From: Fictibacillus phosphorivorans
GTDB lineage: Bacteria; Bacillota; Bacilli; Bacillales; Fictibacillaceae
Direction: 5' to 3'
Length of the DNA: 64,000 nucleotides
NCBI RefSeq assembly: GCF_001629705.1
Contig: NZ_CP015378.1
Location: 868,001 to 932,000, forward strand
Under the pieces are notes generated by a model that saw only the letters and a program-made list of their open reading frames with translations, did not search any database and was not told the origin of the DNA. This document shows, one piece after another, positions 7,767-15,854 of this stretch; the stretch's first letter is position 1; each line of letters begins with the position of its first letter. The position numbers and the translations under genes were made by a program.

Positions 7767-10058
7767 ATGATGGATGCTGTTAAAATCTCTGTTCGGTCCC
7801 TAGTTGAATATGCCTACCGTTCGGGGAGTATCGATTCTGGCTTCAAGTCCACCTCATCCTTAGTAGAAGGAACGAAGGCTCATCAAACGATACAAAAAAC
7901 GTATGAAGAGAGTGATTTCGCAGAAGTATTTCTCCAAACGAGCTACCCCTACGAGAATCTTGAATATTGGATAGAAGGTCGATGTGATGGTCTTCTTTTA
8001 CGCAATGATACCGTTACGATCGATGAGATCAAATCCACTGCGCGAAACTTGAGTGAGATAACAGACGAAACATATCTTGTCCATTGGGCTCAAGCGAAAG
8101 TCTATGCTTATATATACATGGAAAAAGAAGATATAGATAGAGTTACGGTACAGCTTACATATGTTCATGTTGATTCTGGCGAGCAGAAGAAATTTCAGAA
8201 AGAAGTTACATTTACAGAGCTTGAGGATTTCATGCTTCAACTTATAAAGACGTATGCACCTTTTGCCGAGCTCCGTCTATCGAATCAGCAAAAAAGGAAT
8301 ATCAGTATACGAGACCTTACTTTTCCGTTCCCGTCCTATCGCAATGGCCAGCGTAACTTTGCTGGTGCTATCTATAAAACGATCGTGGATAAGAAGACGT
8401 TGTTTGCAAACGCACCGACAGGGACAGGGAAAACCATCTCCACTCTGTTTCCAGCCGTCAAAGCGATAGGTGAAGAGAAGGCAGAAAAGATTTTTTATTT
8501 AACAGCCAAAACACTGAACCGAAAGAATGCAGAAGAAGCACTTTTGTTGATGAAAGAAAACGGCTTGTTTCTACAAAGCACGACCATCACGGCTAAAGAC
8601 AAAGTCTGTTTTAAAGAAGAGACGCGTTGTGACCCATCGTATTGTGAGTTTGCCGATGGATATTTTGACAGAATAAATGGAGCGGTTCTTGATATCTTGA
8701 AAAATGAGACGGTGATGGATCGGGAAGTCATCTCGCAATACGCTCAAAAGCACAAAGTTTGTCCGTTCGAGTTCTCTGTAGATCTTGCTTATGCATCAGA
8801 CAGTGTAATCTGTGATTACAATTATGTCTTCGATCCGAGAGTCTCGTTCAAACGATTATTTGAAGAGCAAAAGAAGCGTACGGTTCTTCTTATGGATGAA
8901 GTGCATAATCTTGTAGACAGAGCACGCGGCATGTATTCAGCAGAGATACTGAAATCTTCATTCTTACAACTCGCACGTGATTTTAAGGGGAAGCATGATG
9001 GGGTTTGGAATACGGCAAAAGCCGTTAACCAGGAACTTCTTTTGATAAAAAAAGAACATGAAGATAAAGATGTTGCTGTCATTGAATTGCAGGAAAAACT
9101 ACTTGAGAGTCTAGAAGCTTTCTTAATACAGGCAGAGCAGCTATTAGCAAGTGGTGATAGCAGCGAACAACTATTAGAGACTTTTTTTGAAGCGCTGCAA
9201 TGGGTAAAGATTTCACAGTTTTATGATGAACGTTTCGTAACCTTCATCTCCACGTTTAAAAGTGAAGTCAAAGTGCGTCTGTTCTGTATGGATCCTTCTC
9301 AACTTCTTTTACAAACAGGTAAAAAATATGGCTCACGTATTTATTTTTCAGCAACACTCTCACCGCTTTCTTACTTTCGCGAGATGCTTGGAGGAGAGGA
9401 AGACGATTACACCATCCGGATGCCTTCTCCTTATGAAAAAGAACAGCTAGATGTGTTTGTTCAGCCCTTGTCTACGCGTTTTAGAGACCGGGAGAAAACA
9501 ATAGATCCGATTGTGGGTATGATCAAAGACTTGGTCGCAAACAGACCCGGAAACTATCTTGTTTTCTTTCCATCTTATCGCTATATGACAGATATCTATG
9601 AACGAATGTTAGAAGAAGATCAAGCCTTTTCCCTTATCGTTCAGCATCCTGCTATGAAAGAAGAAGAGCGGGAAACCTTTTTAGCTCATTATGAATCTGT
9701 AGGTGAGAACTCTCTTGTTGGGCTAGCGGTCATGGGCGGCATCTTTTCTGAAGGAATTGATCTAAAAGGAGATAAGCTGACCGGTGCTGTCATCATTGGT
9801 GTTGGTTTGCCTCAAGTAGGGTTAGAACGCGATACGATGAAAGATTACTTTCAGCGAGCAGGCAAGAATGGTTACGATTTCGCATACGTGTATCCTGGAA
9901 TGAATAAAGTACTGCAGGCAGGTGGACGTGTGATTCGGTCAGAAGAGGATCGAGGTACACTCGTTTTAGTCGATGACCGTTTTCTAACAAGAAAGTACGT
10001 GGAGATGCTGCCTGAAGAGTGGCGGGATTTTGTTGTGTTGGACCGCTCGTTTATGTAG
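7767..10058 (+). CDS. Cas4-like nuclease / DinG-XPD family iron-sulfur DNA helicase fusion
   Basis: The product (763 aa) starts with a PD-(D/E)xK nuclease-like module. GRCDG (71-75), DEIKS (86-90) and QAKVYAY (109-115) supply the acidic, Lys and QxxxY motifs of the Cas4/RecB class. A superfamily 2 helicase of the DinG/Rad3/XPD type follows: Walker A APTGTGKT at 216-223, DEVH at 377-380, and four cysteines (281, 288, 293, 332) in the 4Fe-4S position between motifs I and II. C-terminal motifs include the GGIFSEGIDL block and QAGGRVIRS (motif VI). It is probably a 5'-3' structure-specific helicase with nuclease activity for DNA repair. Two ATGs are adjacent; the first is used here. Confidence 0.88.
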   Translation: MMDAVKISVRSLVEYAYRSGSIDSGFKSTSSLVEGTKAHQTIQKTYEESDFAEVFLQTSYPYENLEYWIEGRCDGLLLRNDTVTIDEIKSTARNLSEITDETYLVHWAQAKVYAYIYMEKEDIDRVTVQLTYVHVDSGEQKKFQKEVTFTELEDFMLQLIKTYAPFAELRLSNQQKRNISIRDLTFPFPSYRNGQRNFAGAIYKTIVDKKTLFANAPTGTGKTISTLFPAVKAIGEEKAEKIFYLTAKTLNRKNAEEALLLMKENGLFLQSTTITAKDKVCFKEETRCDPSYCEFADGYFDRINGAVLDILKNETVMDREVISQYAQKHKVCPFEFSVDLAYASDSVICDYNYVFDPRVSFKRLFEEQKKRTVLLMDEVHNLVDRARGMYSAEILKSSFLQLARDFKGKHDGVWNTAKAVNQELLLIKKEHEDKDVAVIELQEKLLESLEAFLIQAEQLLASGDSSEQLLETFFEALQWVKISQFYDERFVTFISTFKSEVKVRLFCMDPSQLLLQTGKKYGSRIYFSATLSPLSYFREMLGGEEDDYTIRMPSPYEKEQLDVFVQPLSTRFRDREKTIDPIVGMIKDLVANRPGNYLVFFPSYRYMTDIYERMLEEDQAFSLIVQHPAMKEEERETFLAHYESVGENSLVGLAVMGGIFSEGIDLKGDKLTGAVIIGVGLPQVGLERDTMKDYFQRAGKNGYDFAYVYPGMNKVLQAGGRVIRSEEDRGTLVLVDDRFLTRKYVEMLPEEWRDFVVLDRSFM

Positions 10059-10071
10059 TTGTATTGTGTGT

Positions 10072-10180
10072 GCTTTGTCGAAAAGCCTATAAATGATTTT
10101 GAAGGCCTATAAAATTATTTGAAGGCCTAATAATAGATTTAAAGGCCCATAAAGTGAAAATTAGGGTCCATAAACGACTC
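10072..10180 (+). repeat. Intergenic 20-bp-period array A (GCCTATAAA core) with leader
   Basis: The leader TTTGTCGAAAAGCCTATA (10074-10091) is followed by units whose GCCTAT-like cores start at 10085, 10105, 10125, 10145 and 10165, an exact 20-bp spacing. Each unit has a conserved ~10-bp core and an AT-rich variable part. The array lies between convergent genes. The leader occurs again in arrays B (inverted) and C. Confidence 0.85.
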
Positions 10181-10214
10181 ACAAGCAATCTTCACACATA
10201 TCTTAAGCCATCAA

Positions 10215-10246
10215 AAAACACTTGGAGATGAGACTCCAAGTGTTTG
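10215..10246. terminator. Bidirectional terminator between the helicase and methyltransferase genes
   Basis: A stem of at least 11 bp (AACACTTGGAG / CTCCAAGTGTT) lies directly after the methyltransferase stop. A-rich and T-rich flanks sit on either side. Confidence 0.8.
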
Positions 10247-10249
10247 TAT

Positions 10250-10945
10250 TTATTTTCGAAACAAACCAGCATTTAAGAATGGCAGGCCGAAAGTATCAGC
10301 AGGTTGTGAGATTTCTTCCATCTTTCGTAATTCAACCTCTTTAAAATCAGAGAAAACTTCCCGCATCCGTTCAAACGTATAACCTAATCCGCCTTGCATC
10401 GAACGGTCTTTGTACACGTCCATATCAGGAATATCTAACCCCATGCCGACAGCATCAAAGCACGTAATCGCGAAATGCCCGCCATCTTTTAAACACTTGT
10501 TTAAAAGGTTTAGATAACTCACACGGCGATGAGGAGGTACGTGATGGAAACACCCAGAATCATAAATAAGATCATATTCCATGTGAGGTAGGTCCATCTC
10601 AAAGATACTTCCTTGAATAAATTTCACATCGACACCTTTTTCTTTAGCGCGTTCACGAGCCCATTTCAGCCCTTCGCTAGAGAGGTCAACCGCATCTACT
10701 TCAAATCCAAGCTGCGCTAAAAAGATTGCATTTCGACCAGGACCACATCCAAGTTCTAACACACGGCCAGGCTTAAGCAAACCACGTTCAATATAGTTCA
10801 CAAGATTTTCATCAGGTGCGTCAACAAAAAAAGGAATCTTCTTATTTCTGTCTTCATAAAAAGAGTTCCAGAACGCGCCCTCATCTCGTAAAAGAGAATC
10901 AAGCATGTCAAAAACATGTTCATTTTTTGTAATCAAATTTGTCAA
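10250..10945 (-). CDS. Class I SAM-dependent methyltransferase (TPMT/TehB-like)
   Basis: The product is ~231 aa. The Rossmann SAM-binding loop VLELGCGPGRNAIFLA, the motif II acidic residue in VDAVDLS and YDLIYDSGCFHHVPP identify a class I methyltransferase close to thiopurine/tellurite-type enzymes; the acceptor is unknown. The longest frame opens with an ATG at 10966, but AAAGGCGGA lies just upstream of an in-frame TTG at 10945, which is therefore preferred. The gene stands alone with its own terminator and faces the helicase gene. Confidence 0.8.
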   Translation of the reverse strand: MTNLITKNEHVFDMLDSLLRDEGAFWNSFYEDRNKKIPFFVDAPDENLVNYIERGLLKPGRVLELGCGPGRNAIFLAQLGFEVDAVDLSSEGLKWARERAKEKGVDVKFIQGSIFEMDLPHMEYDLIYDSGCFHHVPPHRRVSYLNLLNKCLKDGGHFAITCFDAVGMGLDIPDMDVYKDRSMQGGLGYTFERMREVFSDFKEVELRKMEEISQPADTFGLPFLNAGLFRK

Positions 10946-11063
10946 ATAATCATCCGCCTTTCTCATTCAAAACGAGGACCTGACTAACTAAAAGGTATAT
11001 CTCTATTTTACCAAAAAATAGGCTATAATGGGGTAATTCAAGGAAAAAAAGAAGGGTGAAAAA

Positions 11064-11585
11064 ATGAAGAAATTAACGAATTTAGATGAGTTAACTCTCA
11101 TGAAAGCTGGCAGAGATGAAGTGAAAGGAATAGCGAGAGTTTGCTCAGAAGGATGGCGCGCTACATACGGTTACTTAGAAGATGAAGCTTATGTGAACAG
11201 AGTGATTGAAGAGTATTATAACGAGAACAGAATTGAAAACGAAGTGACAGAGTTCAGCGAGAACTGGCACGGCTATTTCGTAGCAAAAGAAAATGGAGAA
11301 GTAGTAGGTGCGATCGGCGGAGGAACGATTGGTAAAGAAATAGGTGAAATCTTTGTGTTCTACATGAATCCGAACAAGAGAAACAGAGGAATTGGGTCAA
11401 AACTATTAACCTATTACACAGAATATCAGAAAAAATTAGGTATTAAAGAACAATGGCTATCCGCGCAAAAAGGTAACGAAAAAGCCATCCCTTTTTACGA
11501 AGCAAAAGGGTTTGTCAAACAATCTGAAAAGAGGAGTGAAGGAAGCGGAAAACACTTGTCTATTCGATATATGCGAGAAATTTAA
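11064..11585 (+). CDS. GNAT family N-acetyltransferase
   Basis: The product (173 aa) carries the GNAT acetyl-CoA loop NKRNRGIGSKLLTYY (a Q/RxxGxG/A variant), the preceding beta-bulge VFYMNP, and the terminal NEKAIPFYEAKGF block. Such enzymes acetylate small amines or peptide N-termini; the substrate is not predictable. The GAAGGGTG ribosome binding site sits 8 bases before the ATG. Single gene, followed by its own terminator. Confidence 0.85.
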   Translation: MKKLTNLDELTLMKAGRDEVKGIARVCSEGWRATYGYLEDEAYVNRVIEEYYNENRIENEVTEFSENWHGYFVAKENGEVVGAIGGGTIGKEIGEIFVFYMNPNKRNRGIGSKLLTYYTEYQKKLGIKEQWLSAQKGNEKAIPFYEAKGFVKQSEKRSEGSGKHLSIRYMREI

Positions 11586-11586
11586 G

Positions 11587-11614
11587 AGCCCCTCAAGCAG
11601 AGGAGCTTTTTTTA
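11587..11614 (+). terminator. Terminator of the acetyltransferase gene
   Basis: An 8-bp stem with one mismatch (AGCCCCTC / GAGGAGCT) and a 5-nt loop is followed by seven T. Confidence 0.7.
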
Positions 11615-11640
11615 AAACCGATTTATAAGTTTAGCTGTAA

Positions 11641-12282
11641 TTAGTCTACGATCGCCTTCTTACGTAAAAGCAAGGATTGAAAGTTCATACCTATACCTCG
11701 TCCAGCTTCTGTAACAACGTGGAAATCTTGTACCTCGAATAGAGGTGCTACCACATCAAGTAAATCTTCATCGGTATAAAAGGAGAAGAATCGCTTTGGA
11801 ATATATGAATCTTCTTGCCACACTCCCTCAGAATCTTTACCGCCGTAAACGCCCATGTAGAATAAACCATCCTCTGATAATACGGTATGAATGTTTTTAA
11901 GAACAGCAGGCAGGCTTACCTTTGGAACGTGAAGCAGCGTATTCATCGCCCATACGGCATCAAAAGATTCAGCATCAAAAAGTAGTTTGTAATAATCCAT
12001 TACTTCTGCTTTTAAACCTTTTGCACGGCACGTTTCTACCATGTTAGGAGAGAGATCGATACACGTCACATCCAAGTCATGTTGAGATAAATATTTTCCG
12101 TGCTGACCTGATCCAGCTCCAAGATCAAGAACGGTATGTTGGTGTTTTTTTGGACTAGATGTAAGAGCCGCAACAAAGGCATTTAGTTCGTCAAACTTCC
12201 AACTCTTAATCTCTGATTGATCACGCGAATCAGCTTGCTCGTTGTAGCTTGCTTTCAGACTTTCTTTTAATAAAAGATCCAT
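11641..12282 (-). CDS. Class I SAM-dependent methyltransferase
   Basis: The product (213 aa) has VLDLGAGSGQHGKYL (SAM loop), VTCIDLSPNMV (motif II) and the FDAVWAMNTLLHVPK post-motif, as in UbiE/COQ5-like small-molecule methyltransferases. GGGAGAG precedes the ATG by 7 bases. It is the second methyltransferase in 2 kb on this strand but not closely similar to the one ending at 10250, so it is not a recent duplicate. The acceptor is unknown. Confidence 0.82.
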   Translation of the reverse strand: MDLLLKESLKASYNEQADSRDQSEIKSWKFDELNAFVAALTSSPKKHQHTVLDLGAGSGQHGKYLSQHDLDVTCIDLSPNMVETCRAKGLKAEVMDYYKLLFDAESFDAVWAMNTLLHVPKVSLPAVLKNIHTVLSEDGLFYMGVYGGKDSEGVWQEDSYIPKRFFSFYTDEDLLDVVAPLFEVQDFHVVTEAGRGIGMNFQSLLLRKKAIVD

Positions 12283-12548
12283 GTGTTCTCTCCCTTATCT
12301 TTATCTGAAGATGGGTTCTCTAAGCAAATAATGTATTTATTATAGCGAAAGAATGGCAAGAGGTAAATTTAGAAATGAAAGAATATTCCGCAAAGGAAAA
12401 CCCTTACATTCCTCTAATTGCGCATCCAGTCTACCATCTAGTAATAAAGTAGCGTTCTAAATGCCCCCTTGAAACCGAATGGTAGAGACGGTAGAATGTG
12501 AAGAAATTTAAATTTTTCTGAAAATTCATAAACAAAGGGAGGATATCC

Positions 12549-14111
12549 ATGGCGCGTTCAGCATTGAAAGCAGTACCTTCACCAAATTCACCAGATCCAG
12601 GTAACAAAAATATTTTTTATAAAGCGTTGGACTGGGTAGAGAAGAACGGAAATAAATTACCGGATGTTCTTACTTTGTTTGTCATCATCACGGCCGTTAT
12701 CTTACTAGGTTCACTCATAGCAGGAGTAGCTGGTTGGAGTGCCGTGAATCCGGCTAATAATGAAGAAATTACAGCAGTCAATCTATTAAACGAAGAAGGA
12801 ATCATAAGGATGCTGAGTGAACTTGTCAGTAACTTTGTGAACTTCCCACCGCTCGGTCTCGTGCTTGTTGTTATGCTTGGAGTAGGTCTAGCTGAATCAA
12901 CAGGATTGATTTCAGCTTTTATGCGAAGAGTTGTATTAGCGTCACCGAAAGCACTCATCTTACCGATTATCATTTTCATTGGAATCGTTGGTAACGCAGC
13001 TGCTGATGCTGCTTTAATCGTACTTCCTCCTGTAGCAGCCATGGTATTTCTTACTCTTGGTCGTCATCCGATTGCAGGTCTTGCAGCGGCATATGCAGCA
13101 GTCGCGGGCGGATTTAGTGCAAATATCATCATTAGTATGCTTGATGTGATGCTTGCTGGTTTCACAGAATCTGCCGCTCACCTTCAAGATAAAACGTATA
13201 CAGCAAACCCTGCTATGAATTACTACTTCATGCTTGCTTCCACCTTTGTGTTGTTACCAGTAGCCGTTTGGGTCACGACAAAGATCGTGGAACCACGTCT
13301 CGGGGAATACCAAGTTCCTGAAGATCTTGAAGTGAAGAAACAAGCTCTAACTTCTGAAGAGAAAAGGGGCTTGAAATGGGCAACAATTTCTCTTTTTATC
13401 TATACAACTATCATTCTACTTGTGACCGTTCCAAAAGGCGCTATGTTGCGCCATGCAAAAACAGGTGAACTTATCGATTCTCCTTTTATGGACTCTTTGG
13501 TTCCGATCATGCTTCTTTTCTTTATGATTCCAGCCATGGCTTATGGATTCGGATCTAAAGTCTTAAAAAATGATAAAGACGTAGCTGAACATTTAACAAA
13601 AGCGATGAGCGGTATGGGCTACTATATCGTGCTTGCTTTTATTGCGGCCCAGATGATCGCTTATTTTAGTTGGAGTAACTTAGGGTCGATCATTGCAATT
13701 ACGGGAGCTGACTTCTTAAAAGAATCAGGATTTACAGGACTTCCATTATTGATCGCGTTCATTCTTTTTACAGCGCTAGTAAACTTACTCATCGCTAGTT
13801 CTTCGGCTAAATGGGCTATATTAGGACCAGTATTCGTTCCGATGTTCATGGCTTTAGATTATAGTCCTGCATTTACACAGATGGCCTATCGGATCGGTGA
13901 CTCGATAACGAACACGATCACTCCGATGCTTGCCTATTTTGCTATTTTACTAACTTTTGCGAAAAAGTTTGATAAGAGTATGGGGATGGGGACTTTAATA
14001 TCCTCCTTACTGCCTTACACGATCGCTTATACGATTTTTTGGTGTCTATTATTTACTGTCTGGTACGTGCTAGGACTTCCGCTAGGACCTGGCGAATATA
14101 TAAAAATGTAG
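12549..14111 (+). CDS. abgT: AbgT-family transporter (p-aminobenzoyl-glutamate type)
   Basis: The product (520 aa) has about a dozen hydrophobic segments, and the family blocks GVGLAESTGLISAFMRR, GNAAADAALIVLPPVAA and the GDSITNTITPMLAYF hairpin mark AbgT transporters. Members move p-aminobenzoyl-glutamate or export antimetabolites, driven by ion gradients. It is followed 22 bases later by an M20 amidohydrolase, the same partnership as abgT with abgA/abgB. This supports uptake and cleavage of an N-acyl-glutamate-type compound. GGGAGGATATCC precedes the ATG. Confidence 0.9.
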   Translation: MARSALKAVPSPNSPDPGNKNIFYKALDWVEKNGNKLPDVLTLFVIITAVILLGSLIAGVAGWSAVNPANNEEITAVNLLNEEGIIRMLSELVSNFVNFPPLGLVLVVMLGVGLAESTGLISAFMRRVVLASPKALILPIIIFIGIVGNAAADAALIVLPPVAAMVFLTLGRHPIAGLAAAYAAVAGGFSANIIISMLDVMLAGFTESAAHLQDKTYTANPAMNYYFMLASTFVLLPVAVWVTTKIVEPRLGEYQVPEDLEVKKQALTSEEKRGLKWATISLFIYTTIILLVTVPKGAMLRHAKTGELIDSPFMDSLVPIMLLFFMIPAMAYGFGSKVLKNDKDVAEHLTKAMSGMGYYIVLAFIAAQMIAYFSWSNLGSIIAITGADFLKESGFTGLPLLIAFILFTALVNLLIASSSAKWAILGPVFVPMFMALDYSPAFTQMAYRIGDSITNTITPMLAYFAILLTFAKKFDKSMGMGTLISSLLPYTIAYTIFWCLLFTVWYVLGLPLGPGEYIKM

Positions 14112-14133
14112 ATGATAAGAGGAGTGAACAGGA

Positions 14134-15330
14134 ATGGAACAATTATTTAGCCGTCTGGCAAACTATCAAGATGAAATGGTGGAGATACGCAGACATCTTC
14201 ACCAAAATCCAGAACTTTCATTTGAAGAAGTTGAAACACCAGCCTTTATTGCATCGTATCATGAGGCATTAGGTTTAGAGGTGCGAACTGGGGTAGGTGG
14301 TCGAGGTGTTGTTGCGAAGTTAAAAGGTGGAAAGCCTGGTAAAACAGTGGCACTCCGAGCAGATTTTGATGCACTTCCGATTCAGGAAGAAAATGCTTCT
14401 CCATACAAATCGAAAGTGCCTGGTGTTATGCATGCGTGTGGGCATGACGGTCACACAGCATCGCTACTCGTACTCGCAAAAGTTCTAACAGAGCTTAAGG
14501 AAGAAGTGGAAGGGACGATCGTATTTATCCATCAGCACGCTGAGGAGCTCGCCCCTGGTGGAGCGATTGCCATGATTGAAGACGGTTGCCTAGATGGCGT
14601 GGATGTGATCTATGGAACACATCTTTGGGCAACGATGCCAACTGGAACAATCGGTTTTCGAACAGGTCCAGTTATGGCTGCAGCCGATTCGTTCACGATA
14701 AAAGTTCAAGGAAAAGGGGGACACGGTGCACAGCCTCATAAAACAAAAGACAGCATTGTAATTGGAGCCCAGCTTGTTTCAAACCTTCAGCAGATCGTGA
14801 GCCGCAGAGTTAATCCACTAGATGCAGCTGTCGTATCGGTAGGTGCGTTTGAAGCGAAGAATGCGTTCAACGTTATCGCAGATACAGCAAAGCTAACAGG
14901 AACGGTTCGCACATTTAAGGAAGAAGTACGAGTTGCCATCGAGCAAGAGATCGACCGCATTGCAAAAGGTACGTGTCTGGCATCAGATGCCTCCTATGAG
15001 TATGTATTTAAACGTGGATATCCAGCCGTTGTAAACCACAAAGACGACACAGAGTTTGTTGTAGATGTAGCAAGAAAAGTTCCAGGAGTTATCGAACTTG
15101 AAGAAATTGAACCGCAAATGGGTGGAGAAGATTATTCTTATTATTTGGAAAGAGTTCCAGGCACCTTCTTCTTCACTGGGGCGCTAGATGATTCTTGGGA
15201 AGAGGTCTTTCCACATCATCACCCAAAATTCAAGATCAACGAGGATGCTTTATTGATTGCAGCCAGTTTATTAGGAGCTGCAACACTTTCATATCTAAAA
15301 CAAGATTCTCCAACAAAAGTTTTGAGCTAA
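14134..15330 (+). CDS. M20 family amidohydrolase / peptidase
   Basis: The product (398 aa) is a zinc hydrolase of the aminoacylase/HipO/AbgA type. HACGHDGHTA holds metal ligands, the catalytic acid pair lies in HQHAEE, GKGGHGAQPH belongs to the lid/dimerization domain and GGEDYSYY holds the last ligand. It likely cleaves an amide bond of a substrate imported by the neighbouring AbgT transporter, releasing an amino acid. AGAGGAGTG precedes the ATG. Family certain; substrate inferred from context. Confidence 0.88.
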   Translation: MEQLFSRLANYQDEMVEIRRHLHQNPELSFEEVETPAFIASYHEALGLEVRTGVGGRGVVAKLKGGKPGKTVALRADFDALPIQEENASPYKSKVPGVMHACGHDGHTASLLVLAKVLTELKEEVEGTIVFIHQHAEELAPGGAIAMIEDGCLDGVDVIYGTHLWATMPTGTIGFRTGPVMAAADSFTIKVQGKGGHGAQPHKTKDSIVIGAQLVSNLQQIVSRRVNPLDAAVVSVGAFEAKNAFNVIADTAKLTGTVRTFKEEVRVAIEQEIDRIAKGTCLASDASYEYVFKRGYPAVVNHKDDTEFVVDVARKVPGVIELEEIEPQMGGEDYSYYLERVPGTFFFTGALDDSWEEVFPHHHPKFKINEDALLIAASLLGAATLSYLKQDSPTKVLS

Positions 15331-15345
15331 TAAAATTAAATCATG

Positions 15346-15378
15346 AAAAAGCTCCCTTACGTATGGGAGCTTTTTTTA
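15346..15378. terminator. Bidirectional terminator
   Basis: The stem AAAAGCTCCC / GGGAGCTTTT is followed by T runs on both strands. It ends the transporter/amidohydrolase operon (+) and the lysine-rich protein gene (-). Confidence 0.9.
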
Positions 15379-15389
15379 TATTTATGAGA

Positions 15390-15674
15390 TTATTCCCAAC
15401 AGCTGTCAGGAGCAGTTCCACCAGGAATTTCACCAGGATTTCCGCCGGAATCATTTCCATTAGATTTCTTGGATTTCTTAGAAGATTTTTTAGACTTTAC
15501 AGCAGGAGCTTTCTTAGACTTCTTACGCTTTAGACCATCACCTAAAAGAGAACGTAAAGCTTCAACAGTACCAGCTTCAGCACCGTTTTCAGCAGTCACT
15601 TCAGCCTCAGTCTCTGTGCCGTTCTCACCTAGAGAATTCAATGCTTCTAATAGTTCTTTTCTTTTTTTACCCAA
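15390..15674 (-). CDS. Small lysine-rich protein of unknown function
   Basis: A TTG start at 15674 is preceded by GGGGGTG at a good distance, giving a ~94-aa product starting MGKKRKELLEALNSLGE. An upstream GTG at 15689 extends the frame but lacks a ribosome binding site. The middle alternates Glu/Ala-rich and Lys/Ser-rich tracts (KSKKSSKKSKKS), followed by a Gly/Pro-rich end and a single Cys near the C terminus. The composition recalls small coat or spore-surface proteins, but no family is recognised. The bidirectional terminator at 15346-15378 follows. The overlapping plus-strand frame is an antisense shadow. Confidence 0.6.
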   Translation of the reverse strand: MGKKRKELLEALNSLGENGTETEAEVTAENGAEAGTVEALRSLLGDGLKRKKSKKAPAVKSKKSSKKSKKSNGNDSGGNPGEIPGGTAPDSCWE

Positions 15675-15784
15675 TCGTATCACCCCCACTATTACTATAT
15701 GAAATGCTAGAAAGAGTGCTTGTACGAAACACCATTTTTAAGAGGAAGAAGCGTCTAAATTCTGTTTATAAAAGTAAAAATGTA

Positions 15785-15814
15785 TTGATAAATTAACGGG
15801 TATCATTTTATAAT
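15785..15814 (+). promoter_or_regulatory. Sigma-A promoter for the FAD oxidase operon
   Basis: TTGATA (15785-15790), an 18-base spacer and TATAAT (15809-15814) lie 40 bases before the start codon. Confidence 0.65.
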
Positions 15815-15854
15815 AAATGTGTAAAATTACACTTTTAAATGTAGGGGTGAGAGA

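Noticed and set aside
15469..15702. Plus-strand ORF of 77 aa (MDFLEDFLDF-type)
   Set aside because: It is the antisense reading of the Lys/Ser-rich minus-strand gene, which has the ribosome binding site and terminator.
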